Source of the DNA: Sweltsa coloradensis
Taxonomy: Eukaryota > Arthropoda > Insecta > Plecoptera > Chloroperlidae
Length of the DNA: 64,000 nt
Assembly (NCBI GenBank): GCA_024449915.1
Contig: JAMZAV010001813.1
Coordinates: 120,486-184,485 of the forward strand
Direction of reading: 5' to 3'
This document shows positions 12,472 to 23,600 of the stretch, piece after piece. Position numbers and translations under genes: made by a program. How positions within the stretch are numbered: position 1 is the stretch's first letter; the number at the start of each line of letters is the position of its first letter. The notes beneath the pieces are model-generated. The model did not search any database and was not told the origin of the DNA. It was given only the letters and a program-made list of their open reading frames with translations.

Positions 12472-13184
12472 AATCACTATAATAGTACAGCTTTGGGGTA
12501 TAAAAAAACGAGCCACTTTTCAAGTCATTCATGCAACGATGGTATTGCGTGTGAGCGACAAACTCATACAACGCCCCCTATAAACGAAAAAAACAACGTG
12601 CAAATCACGACGTGCTATACCCGAAAGTATGCGCTTCAGTCTCAAAAACAGTAAATCAAAACCCACTGACGAAAGTGTCAGATAATTGCAGTCACAAACA
12701 TAGTCCACAAACCACACGCGATATAATCAAAACTCCCTGACGAAAGTGGTCAGGATAAAATTAAATCGCTGTCCATTAAAGAAAACTTGTTCCCAACAAA
12801 CAATCACTGTTTAAATTATGAATTATATTTATGATTTTCCATTATTTAGTTGTTGGTTGAGTGTGAAAAAGACAGTTAAATAACCATCGTAAAATACCCG
12901 CACTTTCCCTTGCACCAGTTAAATACTTTAATAAAATAAGTTGCATACAGTAATATCCGTGAACACGCCAAAGCGGCTGTTACCCCACAATGCATTTTAC
13001 TATATCAAAGGAGGCTTACCATTAGGCCTAATGTTTATAAATGATCAAAAAATTAAATTTTACGTTGTTTTTAGGATGATTTCTGCAGGCAATTGATGAA
13101 TCTTTACGTTACGCTTCAAACGCCACAATTTTGTTAAAAACTAGATCGTAAATCAATTTAAAAGTACCAAAAAAATTCTATGGT
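12472..13184. other. No recognised gene; short internal duplication
   Basis: 'ctgacgaaagtg' occurs twice, ~76 bp apart, near 12664 and 12737, in similar surroundings, indicating a small tandem duplication. No gene or mobile element was identified. Confidence 0.35.
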
Positions 13185-13270
13185 AATAAGCTATGCGGAT
13201 TCGAACCACGTATTGAAGGACCCTCTTACGCTTTGGACGTACTTCACCCGATCGCTGAGCCAACACGAAA
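13185..13270 (-). repeat. tRNA-derived SINE-like segment
   Basis: Read on the minus strand: 'gttggctcagcgatcgggtg' (A-box region) followed about 50 nt later by 'gtggttcgaatccg' (B box). Spacing is right for a tRNA-type promoter, but the stems are imperfect and there is no CCA-proximal pairing, so it is a SINE head or pseudo-tRNA. Confidence 0.45.
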
Positions 13271-13316
13271 CAGGAATTAATTAAGGCTATCTCCGTGAGA
13301 CTCCGTGTAGTGCGAT

Positions 13317-14080
13317 TTTTTGAAAGTCAAGAAATTATTGAAAGTTGGTTTGAATTTGAGATAAAAAAGGAAAAGTTGTTTTAGTAAATAGAAAAGTAAA
13401 TTTCTAGGTGACTTACCTAAATTTTGAGCTACATTTGTAACAGCAAACCTTTGTGTACACGAGTATAAGGTAAATAGTTTCCGACATAAGTGTTTGTTGT
13501 ACAAATTTTTTCCCATTTCAGGATTCTAAAACTCTTATTGATTTATACAAGTGACAAAACAATCACATTGAACATTAATCAAAAAATTATTTCCTATAAC
13601 CGGAGAACAAAGTTGCGGATGTGTTAACAATTAAATTGAAGCTCGAAATTACCTATTGCACGGATTGCACCTAGAACTTTACTTTCTTATTGGCTCAATT
13701 CGAATAATGGCAAAATGTGCTATTTGAATAAAAAAAAATCTTTTTTTGTTAAGAAGTATTTATGCATACCAATTTACAATTTTTAACCCTTGTTTCAAAT
13801 AGGTATTCCGGTACGAGTGCCCTAAACTTTGTCATGAAAAACGCCATCGAACATTATTTCAGAAAATTTTTTTCCTTAACTCGGAGACAAAGATGTGTTG
13901 AAACAATAAATGGAAGCTCAAAATTATGTATTGCACCGAGAACTTTACTTTTCTTATTGACTCAAAATTCGCAAATAATGGCCAAACAAGAGCTATTGTC
14001 GATTTAAAAAAAATCCTTTTCTATTCAAGTTCTTCTTTCATTCAACCAACTTTCAACCATTTTCCTTTGACTTTCAAAAT
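13317..14080. mobile_element. Inverted-repeat element with an internal duplication
   Basis: The left end 'tgaaagtcaagaaattattg' plus 'gaaagttggtttgaa' is mirrored at the right by 'ttcaaccaactttcaacc' and 'tttgactttca' (14033-14078), giving ~55-bp imperfect terminal inverted repeats. Inside, two diverged direct copies are visible: 'cggagaacaaag...gaactttactttctt' at about 13600-13690 and 'cggagacaaag...gaactttacttttctt' at about 13880-13955. No transposase. Confidence 0.5.
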
Positions 14081-14138
14081 ATCGGTCAGAGTGCTCTGCT
14101 CTGGAATAGTCTTAAGCCCTTAAGGAAAATATTATATG

Positions 14139-14316
14139 CTAGGGAAACGCCAAAGTCGTTGATGGACGAGTGAGTGACCCATGTGTTGAGTACCCGGGAA
14201 CATCTCCGTTCCTCCCTTATACCTAAGGTTGGATCTAGCCCAGTATGGGGAATGATACCGGGTACTCAACACATGGCTCACTCACTCGTCTATCAACGAC
14301 TTTGGCGTTTCCCTAG
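14139..14316. mobile_element. MITE, 178 bp, with ~60-bp terminal inverted repeats
   Basis: 'ctagggaaacgccaaagtcg' at the left and 'cgactttggcgtttccctag' at the right are perfect reverse complements. The repeats continue through 'gacgagtgagtga' and 'atgtgttgagtacccggg'. Same family as 11710-11971 with a shorter, unrelated middle. It lies directly against the tRNA-like module at 14317. Confidence 0.8.
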
Positions 14317-14990
14317 TCTAGTTGGCTAAGGCGCCCTTATAACCGGAATGTGGGAGACCTGGGTTCAATCCTCTGCTCTGAAAATATTTTGTAGTTTATG
14401 GATTGTATTTAAAAAAAAATATTAAACATGTTTTGAAATTCATATATATAAGAACGCAGTTTAGTCTACATCAACTGTGACAATACTAAGGAAAACATAG
14501 ACATTTCAAAATACGAGTAAAGATTGCAAGGTTTACTCAATCTTCCAGCGGAATTTGGGGGAACCTTAACTTGCAAATTTCATACTCTTTGGTCACTGCA
14601 TTGAAACTGCATTACAAATATTATTTCCACTGCCTCAATTGCAACCGAGCTACATCTAAGAGGAGTGATTTTTTTAAAGGCGAAACCATTGTCGATTAAA
14701 CGAATCCTTACACAGTTAGCTATTATTCAGTTTATATTTCTTGTAGTTTAAATCAAAAGGTTGCTCATTTTGTTAGCAGTTCTCATTACTTCACGGATGT
14801 TGTTATAAAATGTTCAGGTCAATCTATTTGACAGTTTCAGCCTAGAGGCTGACAGAGCAGTAAAGATTCAGAGCAATCATGACGATCAGCACAGTAGGAC
14901 AGACAGACAGACAGACAGACATTAGCAGTCAGACCAGGCCGATCGAGTAGCGGTAATAAAGACTTCGTTTCGCTGCGCTCACTCGTCTAA
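14317..14990. mobile_element. tRNA-like module plus GACGAGTGAG-family body
   Basis: Begins with 'tctagttggctaaggcgccc' (A box) and 'ctgggttcaatcctctg' (B box), then the shared body ('aaacatgttttgaaattcat', 'attgcaaggtttactcaatc'). It ends at 'cgctgcgctcactcgtctaa'. The same order, tRNA-like module then body, occurs at 38817-38909 plus 40282-40806. A (CAGA)n microsatellite sits at about 14898-14921. Confidence 0.6.
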
Positions 14991-15373
14991 CCATTTTCCA
15001 ACCATGTATAACATATCATGCTTGAAAATGTAAATAGAAGTAAGCCCATGTAGGCCTATTACGTGCAAGAAAGATTATTTTCCTGTTTGTAAGTTGACTA
15101 TTAGTCATTTGACTGGCACAGCTCGCGTGCAGTGCCAGCCCTGACCACATCACTGATAAGAAGAAATTTAAAAATAACGTGAGCAGACTGGCAGACGTTT
15201 CCTGAGGTCTCGGTTTCAAGAGTCGGACAGACTCGCTACCGTGCTCCACGCGAGGAAGTGGCGTACAGGGAGCTGGGACACAGGCCTCCTCTGACGTCAC
15301 CACAAGGGAAGCCGTGTGACACAGGCGTTCCCACAGACTCGCTCACCGTGCTAACATCGGGCAAGGATTCTGA
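14991..15373. other. No recognised gene
   Basis: Unique sequence of higher GC leading into the minisatellite. The short ORFs on both strands show no domain. 'gtgacacaggcgttcccaca' and similar strings appear once only. Confidence 0.3.
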
Positions 15374-15775
15374 ACCCGGCACTCCACCATGTGATGAATC
15401 GGGTGAATTTGCTATAGGCTACCCGGCACCTCCACCATGTGTATGAATCGGGGTGAATTTGCTATAGGCTACCCGGCACCTCCACCATGTGTATGAATCG
15501 GGGTGAATTTGCTATAGGTTATACCCGGCACCTCCACCATGTGAATGAATCGGGGTGAATTTGCTATAGGTTATACCCGGCACCTCCACCATGTGAATGA
15601 ATCGGGGTGAATTTGCTGTGGGTTACCCGGCACCTCCACCATGTGTATGAATCGGGGTGAATTGCTTTTAGGCTACCCGGCACCTCCACCATGTGTATGA
15701 ATCGGGGCGAATTGCTTTAGGCTACCGGCACCTCCACCATTTTATGAATTCGAACTCTATTAGGTACTCGCACCA
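15374..15775 (+). repeat. ~50-bp minisatellite, 8 units
   Basis: Units beginning 'acccggcacctccaccat' start at 15374, 15421, 15471, 15523, 15575, 15625, 15675 and 15724 (last one decayed). Each continues 'gaatcggggtgaatttgct'. Unit lengths are 47-52 bp. The first and last units are the most diverged, as expected for an array growing from its centre. A solo unit lies near 1151. Confidence 0.95.
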
Positions 15776-16140
15776 CTCCACACTTTTATTCACCGTGCTA
15801 TTTTAATGCAATTCTATATTGGTACCAGATCAAGAAATACCCTGATTGAATGGGAGGCCACTTTCCCGATCTCCTTTTGTTCGGTTGTAAACGTCGACCT
15901 CTCAGTAAATTAGGGTTACGTCATCCAGTTAAATAGCTGAGCAGTATAAGTATATTATAAATGCTCACTCTTTGCTTTTACAAATATATGATTGACATTT
16001 TTGTTCTAAACAATAGTAATTAATTTCTTTGGGTTGACATTTTGCGGGGATGTTAGTAGAGTTTATAAAGCTACTCGTCTCGAGTGGATTCTTTGTTTTT
16101 TCTTCTAAATTTGCAATTTGTAGGTACCATTATGTTACTA
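15776..16140. other. No recognised feature
   Basis: AT-rich sequence between the minisatellite and the tRNA-like element; no ORF of note. Confidence 0.3.
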
Positions 16141-16600
16141 GCTTTCGACGTGGGTTAGAACGTGGGTTAGAAACTTATAACGCGGGTTGTGTGTCTCGTT
16201 GGTCTTGTGGTTAGCGTATCTGCTTCCAATGCAGAAGGTCCAGGGTTCGATTCTCGCCAATGTCAGAAGTTTTTTAACTTCTGATTTGGATTTAAGTCCA
16301 TCAGTTCTTGTCTTAGGAGTTTGTAAACGGTGACTTTGGAGCCGTCCTAACAACGAGGCACATAATAAATTTAAAGTTGTTCTGAATCGGCCTTGTTGAT
16401 TCTGGCGTTGATCCGCGGGTGTCCGCACTGTCCATACCACTGATTGCTAGATTTCCAATTTAAAATATCGATCTTTGGTTGGTTATCGCTCACTCGTCGA
16501 TTGCGTCGGGGCCTACAGGGTTGGATTAGCCGCTTTGATTTACCGTCCTTCACTGAAAATCAGTTATATAACTGAGTGGGTAGACTCGAAATTCATTTTT
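16141..16600 (+). repeat. tRNA-derived SINE-like element, copy 1
   Basis: After 'acttataacgcgggttgtgt' there is a tRNA-like segment (about 16192-16262): A box 'ttgtggttagcgtatctgc', an anticodon-like stem TCTGC/GCAGA around loop 'ttccaat', and B box 'gggttcgattct'. It most resembles tRNA-Gly(UCC), but the loop register is shifted, so it is not a functional tRNA gene. A second copy lies at 17521-17602. The tail 'actgagtgggtagactcgaaat' (about 16570) recurs at about 21455. Confidence 0.6.
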
Positions 16601-16879
16601 TTTTTTTTAAAATTTAAACTCAATCTTCGTTGCAACTTGTGACCATTTTCCCCACGTAACCTGCACCGACCCGCGATGAAGCTTGTAATATAAACGAGGT
16701 ATTAGCAGCAATGGTATGTTTCAAATAAAGGATTCATTCCGAGTATTGTTTTTATCGTAGCTATATTGTCTTACATTTAGCCTAACTGGCCTGGCAGTCG
16801 TGGTTATCGCATCCTCCGATTTGCTTAGAAGCTAGAATCTATTCGTTTGCGTAACTGCCGTTTGTTGCAGTATTACATA

Positions 16880-17520
16880 ATTAAGCGAGCGAAGCGAGCG
16901 TTTCCATATGACTCTGCCGGGAAAAAAGTCACTGTTTTTTTTTGTTTGTTTGTTTGTATGTCTCGCCATAACGTTCGAACGGAGGTTCGGATCGAGTTGA
17001 AAATTTGGACCATCCGCAAGCTTCGATCTGGATTGAATGCCATTAGTTTTGTGGCAAAATTGTTCAAAAAGTTATAAAGTTACATTAAAGTTAATTGAAG
17101 TTTTTATTCAAACTAAACGACTCCAAAATCTGAGGTGGTACATCATTTAGAATGTCCGTCCGGTCACGAATTTTAATTTTATTTTGATCCGATTTAAGTA
17201 TGAGATGGAATTACATTTGTAAACAAAAGTAACTTACCATGCAACGAAAAGTCGCATGGAAGTTTCTGCCACTTGCACTGCCTTGAAGTATCAAAATACT
17301 ATCGAGGAATCAGTGTATTATTTGTTCCAAAAGTTAAAATAGTATTTCCTAAGACATTTTCAAGTCCCTATATGACGGTGGATTTTTCCAACAAATGTAA
17401 TAAGTTTACCTCGGGTTTACCAACTTTGGATAATAATTAAAAACTCTGGGATTCTGTTACATGGCCCTCGTAGCAAGCAGCGTCCATAGAAACTTTAAAT
17501 TTACAAAATGTGCAAGTGGG
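16880..17520 (+). mobile_element. Helentron-like element (AAGCGAGCG family), copy 1
   Basis: Begins 'ttaagcgagcgaagcgagcg' then 'tttccatatgactctgccgg', and matches 18400-19060 over its length ('tgtctcgccat...cgttcgaacggagg', 'attgaatgccattag', 'gaatgtccgtccggtcacga', 'actatcgaggaatcagtgta'). The 3' module of copy 3 is missing; the sequence passes into the tRNA-like repeat at 17521. Confidence 0.7.
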
Positions 17521-17802
<282 letters not shown>

Positions 17803-18304
17803 TTCGCGTTTCCAGTATTATTATTATTGCCAAGGTATTTGGGTAAACCCGTGTTTAAATCTTTACTTTAAAATCCACCGCCATCTAGAGGACCTTGACT
17901 CCTTGGGAAAACTATTTAAACTCTTGTTGACAAATAATAGACTGCTTCCTCGAAAGTATTTTGATAACTTCTAGGTGGCAGTGCATTAGAAACTTCGCGC
18001 GTCTTTTCGTTGCCATGGCAACGTTACTTTTGTTATAATGTAATTTCCATCTACACTACTTATCGGATCAAAATAAAATTAACATATTCGTGACCGGACG
18101 GACATTCTAAATGATTTGGCTATCTCAGATTTTGTCGCCGTTGAGTTTGAAAAAAAAACTTTCGATTAACTTTAATGTAACTTTTAACTTTTGAACGATT
18201 TTGCACAAAACTAATGGCATTCAATCGAGAACAAAGCTTGCGGATGGTGAAAATTTCAACTCGATCCGAGCCTCCGTTCGAACGTTATCGCGAGACATAC
18301 AAAA

Positions 18305-18336
<32 letters not shown>

Positions 18337-18399
18337 AACAAAACCAGTGACTAATTTTTCCGGCAGAGTCAAATGGAAACGCTCGCTTCGCTCGCTTAA
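17803..18399 (-). mobile_element. Helentron-like element (AAGCGAGCG family), copy 2, left palindrome arm
   Basis: Reverse complement of 18400-18996. It begins in the interior ('attattgccaaggtatttgg') and ends at the element's 5' terminus '...cgctcgcttaa'. Differences from the right arm are mainly small indels. The 3' module is absent because the arm is cut at the C run. Confidence 0.75.
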
Positions 18400-19120
18400 T
18401 TAAGCGAGCGAGGCGAGCGTTTCCATTTGACTCTGCCGGGAAAAAAGTCACTGTTTTTTTTTGTTTGTTTTGTTTGTTTTTGTTTGTATGTCTCGCCATG
18501 ACGTTCGAACGGAGGTTCGGATCGAGTTGAAATTTGGACCATCCGCAAGCTTCGATCTGGATTGAATGCCATTAGTTTTGTGGCAAAATTGTTCAAAAAG
18601 TTACAAAGTTACATTAAAGTTAATTGGAAAGTTTTTTATTCAAACTAAACGACTCCAAAATCTAAGGTGGCTACATCATTTAGAATGTCCGTCCGGTCAC
18701 GAATATGTTAATTTTATTTTGATCCGATTTAAGTAGTGAAGATGGAAATTACATTTTAACAAAAGTAACGTTACCAATGGCAACGAAAAGTCGCATGAGG
18801 TTTCTGGCCACTATGCACTGCCACCTAGAAGTAATCAAAATACTATCGAGGAATCAGTGTATTATTTGTTACCAAAGAGTTAAAATAGTTTTCCTAAAGA
18901 AATGATATCAAGGTCCTCTAGAAGGCGGTGGATTTTATCCACAAAGTAAAGGTTTACCCACGGGTTTACCCAAATACCTTGGCAATAATAAATAACATTG
19001 GAAACATGGCCCCGTGGACAGCGAACGTCGCAAATTTTAAAGTTTAAAAAAAAATGTGCAATGTGGGTCTAGCTATAGCACGTGCTCGCTTATCAACGCG
19101 TCCAACTGAGCGTTTCCTAG
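18400..19120 (+). mobile_element. Helentron-like element (AAGCGAGCG family), complete copy 3
   Basis: 5' end 'ttaagcgagcgaggcgagcg'. The 3' end has 'ctcgctt' as subterminal inverted repeat, then 'atcaacgcgtccaactgag' and 'cgtttcctag'. This is the same 3' layout (ATCAACGCG, stem partner GCGTT, CTAG) as elements with other 5' ends. T-rich tracts follow the 5' end. No ORF; non-autonomous. Confidence 0.7.
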
Positions 19121-20039
19121 TTTAATAAACATCACAATTTACAAAAATAATTGACAATATAAAATCCGTTCCGTTATTCGCGCCGTACGTTCGTCGACAT
19201 GAATAAATTTCTTCACTTTTTTAATGTTTGAACTTCGTGATCTCTAGAACACAGTGTAGACAAACAAGAGTGGTTTCTATACACATCAAATCTGTTAACA
19301 CGCAATCTTCATTACAAGTAAATTGTGTTTTGCGTCGTGTATTCAATGTGCACGTCATTTAAAGAAAGACAAAGCACACCCCATCATCTATCTTCATGTC
19401 GGGATGTAGAGTAGAGAGTGTACCGTCTAACTCTACACTCTGCCTCAATCCGATGATGGATCTTCCAAGCTCTTTGGAGTCTCGGGAAGTTGTAAACCGT
19501 GTCCTGAGTGACAGGTTCAATTTTCCTTTTGTTGTACAACTTCTTTGGGGTCATAGAGAGCAGAGTTGTTCGTCTGCGTCACGTGACGTCACCGCAGTGA
19601 GATCCTACACATCGTCTGCTGATGACACCTGGCCTGGGCTGGGTGTAATATATGGTGGCGAAACTTCAGAAGATCACGTAAAAAATGACCGATCCAACTG
19701 TGGATGTGAACAGATCGGAGGTGTGTTATCTTGACAGTGCGTCTCAGCTCAGTTGATGCGGTATACTCTGTCAAGAGTGGACGACAAACTTGTAGCATTG
19801 GTACGGGAGGAAGCAACCAAAGGAGAGAGCGAAACTACAAAAGCATCAGATCGTCGAAGAAAACTACAAAAATTGAACAATACGTTCCTTTCCATTGTTC
19901 AAATATGTTCTGTTGGGCATTGAAATCTTGTTGGTGGAGTTGCCCGATATTTTTGTCAAGTTTGGGTGATGATTCTCGCTCCTCTGACCTCCAGAGTCAC
20001 ACAAAACATTCTGTATCGTCTTGTTGAAGGGAAATGGCC
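19121..20039. other. No recognised gene; short unassigned ORFs
   Basis: Plus ORFs at 19396-19734 (112 aa) and 19731-20027 (98 aa) overlap each other and antisense ORFs, and show no recognisable domain or splice support. GC is higher than the flanks at about 19400-19700, so a decayed gene or element is possible. Confidence 0.25.
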
Positions 20040-20240
20040 ACCAAAAACACATTTCTCAATCTCATTAATCGGGAAACTCTCTCGTAGGTGTAGTTGATTA
20101 TCTGGATTGATTTCCAAATAAAAAACACGTGTCAATCGGGAGTCATGTTCGGTTTTTACTGTGCGGCGTGATACACACAAACGAATGGACGGACATACGA
20201 AAAAGTGATGCCTTTAGGGGTGCTTCGCTCTCTAGTTAAA
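20040..20240 (-). mobile_element. Transposon end fragment shared with 345-450
   Basis: 'tcatgttcggtttttactgt' and 'aatggacggacatac' correspond to the inverted 'aaaaccgaacacgac' and 'gtccgtccgtatgtg' at 345-450. It ends 'gtgcttcgctctctagtt', which again has CTAG followed by T at the edge. Confidence 0.4.
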
Positions 20241-20271
20241 TCATGTATCCAATTATATTTTAGCCAGAGGT

Positions 20272-20670
20272 TTAGCCGCGGTCACTTAGCCGGTTCCCAC
20301 TCGAAGTCAAACACCGAAGTTAAGCAACCTTGGGCGTGGTCAGGGGGAGAGTGAGTGAACGCTCTGCTCGTTATAGAGCAGATGGAGGTTTCGAGGTCTA
20401 GTGTAACGGCTTCGTTCTCCTCGACGTCTGCTCGGCAGTCCGGGTTAGTGGAAGAACCTATATGACTGTCAAGGTTACACCCTTCTTTCGGATGGGACGT
20501 AAAGCCGTTGGTCCCCTTGATACATTTCGAAAGAAGTAGGCTACGTGCCGTTACCGGGTTTCCCTCCTCCTTTCTATTCACCCTTCATCCTCATCCATCA
20601 CCACTCATCGTCTCGAATACACTTAGTGCATTAATATGAGACGTTAAGCAGTACAAATCAATCAATCACT
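20272..20670 (+). mobile_element. 5S rRNA-derived SINE (SINE3-like)
   Basis: The head contains 'accgaagttaagcaacctt' and 'gggcgtggtcagg' (20312-20345), clearly the internal-promoter region of 5S rRNA. The body contains 'ctttcggatgggacgtaaag' and 'ccgttggtcccctt', which resembles the body block of 5S-headed SINEs in other animals (from memory; not searched). It ends in a short (AATC)n tail at about 20656-20670. The 5S match decays after about 80 nt, so it is not a 5S gene. Confidence 0.75.
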
Positions 20671-23600
20671 TCATATTTGTGGTGCTCAGAATGTGTAGCC
20701 CGATTGTATAAAATGGCGAATGATAAATTAAATATTATGGCGCTGACGAGAATGTACTAGAATGTTAATATTATATTTGTGGCCTAGACTAAACTAACTT
20801 AGAGCACACATTTGTTTTTCTATATTATTATAGATTTTCAAGTCAACACGTCATATAATAACATCCGCGATAATCCACGGCAAACGGTCAAACGTGTTTC
20901 ATTACCGAAAATTAAAATATAAATTTGAGGGAAAAGCATACAGCACATCATCCAAGTTTAGGTGACAAACTGAATCTTCATAAGTATACAGAAATATTGT
21001 ATTCAAAGCTTAAAAAAATCAAACAATTATAATCGAATTTGAACTTTTTCGAAGTTTTGCTATTTGTTGTCCAGCTACATATCAATTGAATTTTCATATT
21101 TTTGTGGATAGAGCAGATTTTAAAATTATATAACGGAAAAATCTATAAAATAATAAAAATAAAAATTTAATTATTGAACACTTTGATCCATTGGTTATAG
21201 GGTCCTGCTTTCAACTCAGAAGATTTCTTCAACTTTTGGTATGAACTTTAAATTCATAAATATTTGTGGGTTGTGTATGTGAAAACTGTGACTTAGGGAC
21301 AGGTTGTTCCAAAATAGCCTTGTTCATAATATGAGCGTTACTTGCAGGTGAATTGTGTCCAGCCATTTGGTCACTATATCTGGTTGGCCATTGTTCGCTC
21401 AACGACGGCGTTTTTGCCGAAGTGTTGGCTCAGTCACTGGTCATCACAGTTTCGTAACTGAGTGGGTAGACTCGAAATACGAATTTAAGCACAAAACATG
21501 CCATGTCCTATATCGCTGTACAGAACACGTCCACTCAACCCGACATAGTTGGAAATGAGTTTGAGATTATTATTATTTATTCTCATTCACCAAACTATTT
21601 AGAAAAGTTGGCAATTATCTGTTGTATTCGTGTCAAGTTACACGAGATTCATGCGAAACAATGTAGATTGCATGTCTGTTCGTTTTTAAGTTTAGAAGAC
21701 GCAAGCTAAGCAGCCAGCACCGTGGGGCTTCGTTCAGTAAAGCGTGGAATATATTTATATAAATGAGAATTGGCCGTTTATTTGTTTGTTTTACTTCCAA
21801 CGCCAACACAAAAACTTGATCACTGAGGTTTGCTATGCATGGATTCTAGGGAAAAATGGGTCAATGGTAATAGAAAATTCTTGGAAACAGATTGGCCCGC
21901 ATAGTTCATACAACATAATATTAATAACGTTCTCAATTACTTTTGCAATTCTAGTTTTTTCGGTCTGGAATGATATGACACCTTGTTATAGCATGTGATT
22001 CATACAAGTGTGACAAAGAGAGGACTAGCCTGTATGCCCTGAAGCGATGCTTATCTTTCCAGCTCGCGAGTCTTCATGACCCAGCCTGACTTGGCCCAAG
22101 TAACGTATAGTGACCACCTCACATCTTACCCTTGTATCCCCGGACAGGGGCGGGTACAGAGGACATTGCCCCACCATAACTATAAGTCTCCGAATAATAG
22201 AGCAATTGTGCATTTCTTCTTCCCCAGTCTCAACAATCAACAACAACATTAGTTTTCGTGAATTCTCAACTTAGAAAATGTTTCTCTATACATTACAAAT
22301 AATATAGGCTACTATGTTGAGTTTTAAAACACTATACCGGGTGTCAAAATCTTTGATTATTTTAACTTTTAATATTTCGAACAACTTTCATTTGTTTACT
22401 AAAGTGCGAGAAATCTTGCGTTAAAACCCCAACCAGAACAAGAGGAGCAGTTTCCAAGAATAAAGTACGTGATCACCATGGAAAAGTTGTGCATTGTACT
22501 GAAGCAGAACAGGCAGGATGAGCCTTTGAAAGCCTTTCTGCTTACAGGGCAAAAACCAAAGTTTCTTGGTGTAGTCTAGGCCTGTAGGGCTATAAAACTT
22601 CGACGAAAGAAGAAGATTTCGTTTTATGGCTTTTCTTTCGGAAAATTTGAATTGATTCTCCAGAGTACATTAACATCCAAAATATATGTCCCTTAGCTAA
22701 GCAGAGTCGTAAAACAGCTCTGAGCCACAATGATTAACAGTAATGGCAGAATACGGGAGTCCACAGCTATACGTTCAGGCTACAATTACAAATTTAAATA
22801 AAAATGAAATAAACTAAAACTGAATTTCAATCATTGACTTTGGCATTACTGCTTGCACCCCAACATTCACACATGCTACAATTTTTCTGTTGATCATTTG
22901 CATGGTACCAGAAACTTTCCAAATTAACTGTGTTTTTCTTGAAATCAATGCAATCGGCGGATTCTTGTATTGTAGAAGTTTCCTTGATCTAAAAACGAAA
23001 CATCATTATGATAAGGAACTTTATAATTCTCTAGCAACTGTAACGAACCAATATTTTAAAGTAAATATTTAAAAACTATTCAAAATCTCAAATTTATTTC
23101 GTCGTAAATATAAATGTATATGCTTGATTAGAGTTCGGCCAATATGTATACGTACTCGATTTTGTATTTTTTCATCTCATGTTTATTATCAGCATGGAGT
23201 TGATCTTAATCAAAACCTAAGTATTATACACTTTTAATAGCCATTTTATCTCGCAAGCGCCAATTATTGAGTCGTTAACACAAGACGGTTGGGTAAAGAT
23301 AAGACCTCATGATCTCAATCTTGGGTTTAAAATACCTAAAACGATCATCACGATCACAATTAATCATTTTTCCGCTCTCTTTTTTCGCGAAATTCAATTT
23401 TGGCCACGTTACCAAGGTGATCGTTCTCATTCTCAAACATCAACACTGTAATAACTGACACTATTTATTGATCGGGCTGAAGTAACTACTTGTGTATTTG
23501 TCGCGAAGCCCGAGTGTCCCACAACACACCCATACAATGTTATACGTTATCCAAACGATGGTTTTATTAGTTCAGCTCAAAATATATAGATGCTGGTTTG

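Noticed and set aside
15374..15775. CRISPR array
   Set aside because: Repeats are contiguous 50-bp units without unique spacers and the DNA is eukaryotic; it is a minisatellite. The same holds for 27607-27988.
16192..16262. Functional tRNA-Gly gene
   Set aside because: Anticodon loop register is off, the acceptor stem does not close, and a second decayed copy lies 1.3 kb away; a SINE head is more likely.
20272..20400. 5S rRNA gene
   Set aside because: Only the internal promoter region matches; the second half of 5S is replaced by a SINE body.
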